DNA of 25,863 bases from an uncultured Planctomycetaceae bacterium (GTDB taxonomy: Bacteria; Planctomycetota; Planctomycetia; Pirellulales; Pirellulaceae). Every line of letters begins with the position of its first letter. The stretch's first letter is position 1. The stretch covers positions 1-25,863 of the forward strand of contig CALELC010000639.1 of the NCBI GenBank assembly GCA_937904535.1, written 5' to 3'. Of this stretch, positions 21,340 to 25,863 are shown piece after piece. The notes under the pieces are model-generated. The model was not told the DNA's origin. It saw only the letters and a list, made by a program, of their open reading frames with translations, and searched no databases. Made by a program: the position numbers and the translations under genes.

Positions 21340-22287
21340 ATGAGTGCACAGCGGCGAATGAAGTTGGAAGTCGTGCTCGGGGCGCTCACGCCGCTGCCGG
21401 ATTTCTCCTCGGCGGAAGCCAAACAGCGATGCTCGGAGGTCACTCCGCAGTTCGTCAGCCAGACGCTCGCGCAACTGGTGCGCGAGGGCATGCTGCAGCG
21501 GTATGACCAGGAAAAACAGACCCGCTATCGTTGGCCGCCGTCGCCCCAACGCTTTGAGCCACAGCAGTGGATCGATCGCCAGATTCACGCAGAGCAAGTG
21601 ACCCAGACGCCGCTGGAGGAGCGGCCGCGCGAGCGGCTGCTGCGCGACGGGGCCGAGACGCTCAGCACGGCCGATCTGCTGGCGGTCCTGATCCGTGTTG
21701 GGGTGCGGGGCGAGTCGGCTGTGGCCGCTGGGCGTAAGGTGGCCAACCGGTTTGCTGGAGAACTGCAGCGGCTCCGCACCAGCAGCAAACAAGATCTACG
21801 GGCCATCAGCTTGGCCGTCAACGCGGTCAGCTACAGCCAGATCATGGCCGGGATTGAACTGGGACGCCGCATCGCCCGAGCGGAAGGGCCGCAGGCACGC
21901 ACCGCACTGCGGATCACCAGCAGCGCTACGGCGACGGCTTTCTGTGCCGACCGATTCGCCAGTCTGGCTCAGGATGCGGTCCAAGAAGAGTTCCACATCG
22001 TCACGCTCGACACCAAGCACAAACCGATCGCGACGCACCGGATTACGGTCGGCACGCTCGACGCCAGTTTGGTTCATCCGCGCGAAGTGTTTCGCCCGGC
22101 GATTCGCGACGCGGCGTCAGCGGTTCTGCTGGTGCACAATCACCCCAGCGGTGATCCGACACCAAGCCTGGAAGATCGCCAGGTCACCAATCGGCTTACC
22201 GAAGCTGGCAAGCTGATTGGGATTCAGGTGCTCGATCACATCATCGTCGCCCGCGAAAGCTGCGTCAGCCTTCGCGATGCGACCTGA
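21340..22287 (+). CDS. radC: RadC family JAB-domain protein
   Basis: The 315-residue protein starts at ATG 21340, preceded by GAGGGG with a 4-nt spacer; an in-frame GTG at 21322 is less likely. Residues about 1-65 form an N-terminal extension that looks like a winged-helix fold (VTPQFVSQTLAQLVREGMLQRYD). The RadC helix-hairpin-helix region follows at about 93-175 (RPRERLLRDGAETLSTADLLAVLIRVG). The C-terminal JAB/MPN domain (about 190-315) has EEFHIVTLDTKHKPI, TVGTLDASLVHPREVFRPAI and the metal motif HNHPSGDPTPSLED (His266, His268, Asp279). RadC is widespread. A DNA-repair role was proposed historically but is not established; the JAB fold resembles zinc proteases. Convergent with the lipoprotein gene at 22355-23377. 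Confidence 0.93.
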   Translation: MSAQRRMKLEVVLGALTPLPDFSSAEAKQRCSEVTPQFVSQTLAQLVREGMLQRYDQEKQTRYRWPPSPQRFEPQQWIDRQIHAEQVTQTPLEERPRERLLRDGAETLSTADLLAVLIRVGVRGESAVAAGRKVANRFAGELQRLRTSSKQDLRAISLAVNAVSYSQIMAGIELGRRIARAEGPQARTALRITSSATATAFCADRFASLAQDAVQEEFHIVTLDTKHKPIATHRITVGTLDASLVHPREVFRPAIRDAASAVLLVHNHPSGDPTPSLEDRQVTNRLTEAGKLIGIQVLDHIIVARESCVSLRDAT

Positions 22288-22309
22288 TTGCGGTGGACAT
22301 GCTTGGCGT

Positions 22310-22329
22310 GCCGCCGGTTGGTAGGCGGC
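22310..22329. terminator. Small hairpin between radC and lipoprotein gene
   Basis: A 6-bp stem GCCGCC (22310-22315) with GGCGGC (22324-22329) and an 8-nt loop lies in the 67-nt gap between two convergent genes, followed by CATTTAAA. Placement favours termination; the stem is short. Confidence 0.4.
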
Positions 22330-22354
22330 CATTTAAACCGAAGGCAGCATTTGA

Positions 22355-23377
22355 TCAGCGGTAGAACGAGCCGCCGTCGCTTTCGGTGTCCGAGCCGGCT
22401 TGAGTGGCTGGATAGCTAGTTGCGCCGGAAGTGCTGCCGGGGGCGTAGCCGCTGACGGGTGCCACGGTTCCGGGCATCGTCGGAGTGGGCGCCGGTGCGG
22501 GGGTGGCGGCCGCAGTTTTCGCGTCAGGCTCGGCCGCAGCCACTCCCAGGTTGGGCATCACGAATCCGCCTGCCGATCCTGGTCCGGTGGAAGGTGCGAT
22601 CGAGGCGTTCGGTGGCATCGCAAAGCCGCCAGCGAGCGAGGGGGGCGTGGAGATGCCCGGTGTGTTCTGAACGGTTGCCTCGGGTGTCACCGCCGGGGTC
22701 GTGGCGGCAGGCTTAGCAGCCAGCGAGGGCGCTGTCGCCGTGGGCGGGACGAAGCTCGGTGCCGCTGCCGGTGGCACGGTAGCCGGTGGCGTGGCGGTCG
22801 GAGCGGGTGTGGCGGTGCTGTGTGAGCCGGGCAGCGGATAGCCGACCGCAGCATAGTTGGACTTGCTGGGCTGCGAAGCCGGTGGAGTCGTGGCGTAGGT
22901 CGGCGCAGTCGTCGGCGTCGCTGGAGACGGGAAACTGCCAGGAGTTGACTGAGTGGCTGAGGGCACCGCGGTTGCGGCTGATTGGCCAGCGGCTGCATAG
23001 CCGGGATAACCGTTGGCGACTGCGGCACCCGGATGGGTCGTAGGCGAACTGGCTCCGGCAGGCGTGACACCGGCTGGTTGAGCTGTCGGGTTCGCGGCTA
23101 GCTGCGAAGTCTGAGGCTGCGCCCCGGCGGGCGAAGCGGCGATCGATGTGATCGGGTTGGGAGTGGCTGTCGCCGAAGGCGAGAGCGGGTAGGTTGTGGT
23201 CGGGCCCATTCCGGCGATGGTGTCAGGCGAGGGCTCACGCTTGAAACCAAAACTACTCCAGCTTGGCGTGGCCGAGCGACATCCGCCGGTGGTGATTGCG
23301 GTCGATAAACAGACCGCGGCCACGGCCAGGCGGCGCGCGGGCCGCGAGTTAACCAAGTGACGTGTTTTGCTATGCAT
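22355..23377 (-). CDS. Pro/Ala/Thr-rich lipoprotein, unknown function
   Basis: The 340-residue product begins at ATG 23377 with GAGGA about 9 nt upstream. A basic start (residues 1-17) and hydrophobic LAVAAVCLSTAITTGGC give a probable lipoprotein signal with Cys33. The next 40 residues, SWSSFGFKREPSPDTIAGMGPTTTYPLSP in two parts around Phe45 and Pro60, look like a conserved N-terminal block. The rest (about 80-340) is low complexity, dominated by Ala, Pro, Thr and Ser, with short Gly-rich motifs such as GGFAMPPNASIAPS and GGFVMPNLGVAAA that repeat each other. The composition suggests an extended, possibly O-glycosylated, envelope spacer; this is inference. No enzymatic motif is seen. The end (GGSFYR) is polar. 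Confidence 0.75.
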   Translation of the reverse strand: MHSKTRHLVNSRPARRLAVAAVCLSTAITTGGCRSATPSWSSFGFKREPSPDTIAGMGPTTTYPLSPSATATPNPITSIAASPAGAQPQTSQLAANPTAQPAGVTPAGASSPTTHPGAAVANGYPGYAAAGQSAATAVPSATQSTPGSFPSPATPTTAPTYATTPPASQPSKSNYAAVGYPLPGSHSTATPAPTATPPATVPPAAAPSFVPPTATAPSLAAKPAATTPAVTPEATVQNTPGISTPPSLAGGFAMPPNASIAPSTGPGSAGGFVMPNLGVAAAEPDAKTAAATPAPAPTPTMPGTVAPVSGYAPGSTSGATSYPATQAGSDTESDGGSFYR

Positions 23378-23670
23378 CCGTGCGAATCCTCGGTATTTCC
23401 GGCAGGCGATCTTGGGACGGTGAAGCCGATTGCTTCCGGCACGGGAGGCGCCGTCTCCCCAGGACCGCGGGAAAACATCTTTGCTTTATTCGGACGTTAG
23501 GCTCGGATTAATCCACAAAATCGGAAAAAATCTCCCACCTGTTCCCAGATCCTTACTGAGACCGTCCGGCACAAGCACGCTTTACCGCCATGCTGGGTAA
23601 ATCGAGCCGCAGTCCGGCGTCAATCCCAGTCGTCTAGGAATCGTTCCACCGCGGTGCGGTCGCCGTCCGG
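23378..23670. other. Intergenic region between two minus-strand genes
   Basis: The 293-base gap holds the leader of the Pro-rich lipoprotein gene and the 3' flank of the kinase gene. An exact palindrome GGATTAATCC (23505-23514) could be a regulator site. An A/T-rich patch surrounds it. No gene is supported. Confidence 0.4.
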
Positions 23671-25863
23671 CTAGGGTGCCGCCCAGCGGTCACCCCAGCC
23701 CGTGTACAGATCGTGCAGCAACGCCTTCCAATCCGCCGCGGGCCGGGTTGCCGGGAACGGCTGGGGACGAACCGGAGCGGGGGCCGCCCAGACGATCTGG
23801 AATTGGCCATCGTCTCCGATTTGGCCGACCATCGGAGTCTTGAAGCAGTGCTGCGTATCGGCGTCGATGCGGATCGGACCGCCCGGAGCGTTGAAACGCT
23901 GGGTGAGCATCGTGCGGCGGATTTTTGCCGGTTCGACTTGGTCGACCTCCGCCACCGCCTGGGCCCAAAGTTTCACGCCCACGTACGCCGACTCCATCGG
24001 ATCGGAAACGACGTGCTGAGGGAACTTGGCACGAAATCGCTGAAGGAACGCCGCGTTCTCCGGCGTGTCCACTGCCTGGAAGTAGGTCCAGGCAGCGTAA
24101 TCGTCTTGCATCGTGTTGATGTCCAGGCTGCGGAGTTCCTGTTCGGCAACGCTGAAGGACATGCTGGGGACGATCGCCGGCGTGATTCCCGCCTCGCGGA
24201 GGCTGCGGAAGAACGCCGTGTTGGAGTCTCCATTGATGGTGTTGAGGATCATGTCCGGCTTGGCTGTGGTGATTTGCTCAACCACGCTGGCCATGTTCTG
24301 GGTTCCCCGCGGCAAGTACACCTCGCCCACGACTTCGCCCCCTTTGCTGGCCAAGAAGTCGCTGATGATTGCGTTGGCCACTCGCGGGAAAACGTAATCC
24401 GACCCGACCAAGAAAAATCGCTTGCGGTTCAGCGCCGTCATCGCCCAGTCGACCGCGGGAATGATCTGCTGATTGGGAGTCGCCCCCATATAGATGACAT
24501 TGGGCGACTCCTCGATGCCTTCGTACTGCAGCGGATAGACCAGCAGATGGTCCTGTTCTTCGACCACATCTTTGACCGCTTTGCGGCTGTCCGATGTCCA
24601 GCAGCCAAAGATCGTGACGACTTGCTCTTCCAAGATTAGCCGCTCCGCCTGACGGGCGAAGGTGGCCGGATCCGAGCGACCGTCTAGCACCACCGGTTCA
24701 ATCTGCCGGCCCTGTAAGCCACCGGCAGCATTGATTTCCTCGATCGCCAGCAGCGTCGCATCGAGCACCACAGTTTCGCTGACCGCCATCGTGCCGCTGG
24801 TCGAGTGCAACACTCCCACCTTGATCGGCACCAGCGGCGGAGTCGCCACGGCCGCCGGCAACTCAGGTGCATCGGCGAGTGGTGCTGGTCGCCAAGCGGC
24901 GAACCCCATCCACACGATGCCCAGAATCACTGTGCCCACGGCTCCGATGATCGCTCCCTGCCAGACTCGCCGAGTCGATTCCGACGGCATGAGCGCTGCC
25001 GCCGCTTCCAGTGCGGCGGCGACGGGAGCCGAAGTGGACTGACTCGGCAGATCGATGGGGACTTCGCCCGAGAGCGTGGCGGCAACCGCTTGCAGATCGG
25101 CGAGCATGTCATCGGCCGATTGGTAGCGATCTTCTGGCGCTTTGGCCATCGCTCGCTCGATAATCGCAGCGCAGGCCTTCGGGACCGAACGGTTCTCGAC
25201 CCGCGGGTCCGGGATCTCACCTCGGCAGTGCTGAAACATGATCTGCAGCACGCTGTCGGACCCTTCGTACGGGTTCTTGCCGGTCAGCAGCGTGTAATAG
25301 GTGGCCCCGAGCGAATAGAGGTCGCTGCGAGCGTCGACCGCTCGGCCTTCACACTGCTCGGGACTCATGAAATACGGCGTACCGACGACGGTCCCGGCCT
25401 GAGTCATCTCATAGGTGCGGGACGAGACGGTCTTGGCCAATCCAAAGTCGGTGATTTTGACCGAACCATCCGCGGCCTTGAGCAGGTTCGCCGGTTTGAT
25501 GTCGCGGTGAATCAGACCGACCTCGTGCGCGGCGGCCAGTCCCTTGCAGGCATCGATCATGATCCGCGTGGCTTCGAGCACCGAATAGGCACGCTGGCCT
25601 TCCAATCCCGCGGAGATGCTGCCGCCGGTGATCAATTCCATCACCAGATAATAGGCTTCTCCCTCTTGGCCGATTTCATAGATCGACACCACGTTCGGAT
25701 GATTGAGACGGCCAGCCGCTTTGGCTTCCGCCAGGAACCGACTGAGCGACCGCTCATCTTCCGCGAGTTCCTCGGGCAGCAGCTTGATCGCCACATCCCG
25801 TTCGATCATCGGGTCGTGGGCGCGGAACACGATCCCCATTCCGCCTTGGCCAAACGTCTCCGT
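23671..25863 (-). CDS. Ser/Thr kinase fused to UrtA-type binding domain, 5' truncated
   Basis: The frame is open to the window edge, giving 730 residues; the true start lies outside, since the visible part begins just before the glycine-rich loop (GQGGMG, 5-10). The kinase domain (1 to about 258) looks active: VAIK Lys27, HRDIKPANLL (119-128, catalytic Asp121), DFG (139-141), GTPYFMSPEQ and DARSDLYSLG. A juxtamembrane linker and one membrane helix (about 303-324, GAIIGAVGTVILGIVWMGFAAW in two halves) follow. Residues about 346-708 match the urea ABC transporter binding protein UrtA nearly end to end: SGTMAVSE, EEINAAGG, FGCWTSDSRKAV (419-430), LVYPLQYEG, NQQIIPAVDW, GSDYVFPR, NGDSN, AAWTYFQ and DPMESAYVGVKLWAQAV. 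There is no lipobox and no urtBCDE in view. The likely role is a receptor kinase sensing urea or a short amide outside the membrane. Confidence 0.93.
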   Translation of the reverse strand, partial: TETFGQGGMGIVFRAHDPMIERDVAIKLLPEELAEDERSLSRFLAEAKAAGRLNHPNVVSIYEIGQEGEAYYLVMELITGGSISAGLEGQRAYSVLEATRIMIDACKGLAAAHEVGLIHRDIKPANLLKAADGSVKITDFGLAKTVSSRTYEMTQAGTVVGTPYFMSPEQCEGRAVDARSDLYSLGATYYTLLTGKNPYEGSDSVLQIMFQHCRGEIPDPRVENRSVPKACAAIIERAMAKAPEDRYQSADDMLADLQAVAATLSGEVPIDLPSQSTSAPVAAALEAAAALMPSESTRRVWQGAIIGAVGTVILGIVWMGFAAWRPAPLADAPELPAAVATPPLVPIKVGVLHSTSGTMAVSETVVLDATLLAIEEINAAGGLQGRQIEPVVLDGRSDPATFARQAERLILEEQVVTIFGCWTSDSRKAVKDVVEEQDHLLVYPLQYEGIEESPNVIYMGATPNQQIIPAVDWAMTALNRKRFFLVGSDYVFPRVANAIISDFLASKGGEVVGEVYLPRGTQNMASVVEQITTAKPDMILNTINGDSNTAFFRSLREAGITPAIVPSMSFSVAEQELRSLDINTMQDDYAAWTYFQAVDTPENAAFLQRFRAKFPQHVVSDPMESAYVGVKLWAQAVAEVDQVEPAKIRRTMLTQRFNAPGGPIRIDADTQHCFKTPMVGQIGDDGQFQIVWAAPAPVRPQPFPATRPAADWKALLHDLYTGWGDRWAAP

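Noticed and set aside
20851..21792. 313-codon minus-strand ORF across the heptamer array
   Set aside because: It overlaps the well-conserved radC frame, and its middle is a translated 7-base repeat (RRETGDG-like), which stays open only because the repeat lacks stop codons.
23713..24639. 308-codon plus-strand ORF opposite the kinase-UrtA gene
   Set aside because: Antisense shadow of the UrtA-like region, with no recognisable motifs.

Overview
The window looks like chromosome from a planctomycete, most likely a Pirellulaceae (Rhodopirellula-like) bacterium. This rests on two DUF1559 prepilin-like secreted proteins with H-X9-D(G) tails, small lipoproteins beside them, a eukaryote-type Ser/Thr kinase fused to a sensor domain, very long outer-membrane efflux proteins, and moderately GC-rich DNA with long antisense shadow ORFs. 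The taxonomy is inference; no rRNA or marker gene is present.

Layout: (a) 1-1459, the 3' end of a membrane protein with a GATase1-like domain. (b) 1460-2443, a long AT-richer intergenic stretch with two consecutive hairpins and a candidate promoter. (c) 2444-6135, two DUF1559 genes, each next to a small carboxypeptidase-regulatory-like lipoprotein gene; the second lipoprotein gene is on the opposite strand. This block ends in a clear intrinsic terminator. (d) 6574-10539, a minus-strand operon for a MacAB-type exporter: membrane fusion protein, ATPase, permease. (e) 11094-12398, an adenylate-kinase-like protein with an unusual C-terminal extension, convergent with (f) a two-helix coiled-coil membrane protein of unknown function (12440-13900). 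(g) 14265-17093, an oversized TolC-like outer-membrane lipoprotein that could serve the exporter. (h) 17139-20824, minus strand: a CbbX/SpoVK-type AAA ATPase, an EpsC-type serine acetyltransferase and a Cys/His-rich lipoprotein. (i) An 18-unit heptamer repeat upstream of radC. (j) A Pro/Ala/Thr-rich lipoprotein. (k) At the right edge, a 5'-truncated receptor-like protein: Ser/Thr kinase, one transmembrane helix, and a complete UrtA-type (urea/short-amide) binding domain.

How they may work together: the MFP, ATPase, permease and TolC-like protein form a plausible tripartite efflux system. The cysE-type gene supplies O-acetylserine for cysteine synthesis and sits beside a Cys-rich exported protein. 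The kinase-UrtA fusion is the most striking item, because it would couple extracytoplasmic urea or amide binding to cytoplasmic Ser/Thr phosphorylation. Several gene junctions carry good stem-loops (3484-3519, 4069-4093, 6101-6135, 12399-12424, 17110-17137). No tRNA, rRNA, CRISPR array, transposase or phage gene was seen.
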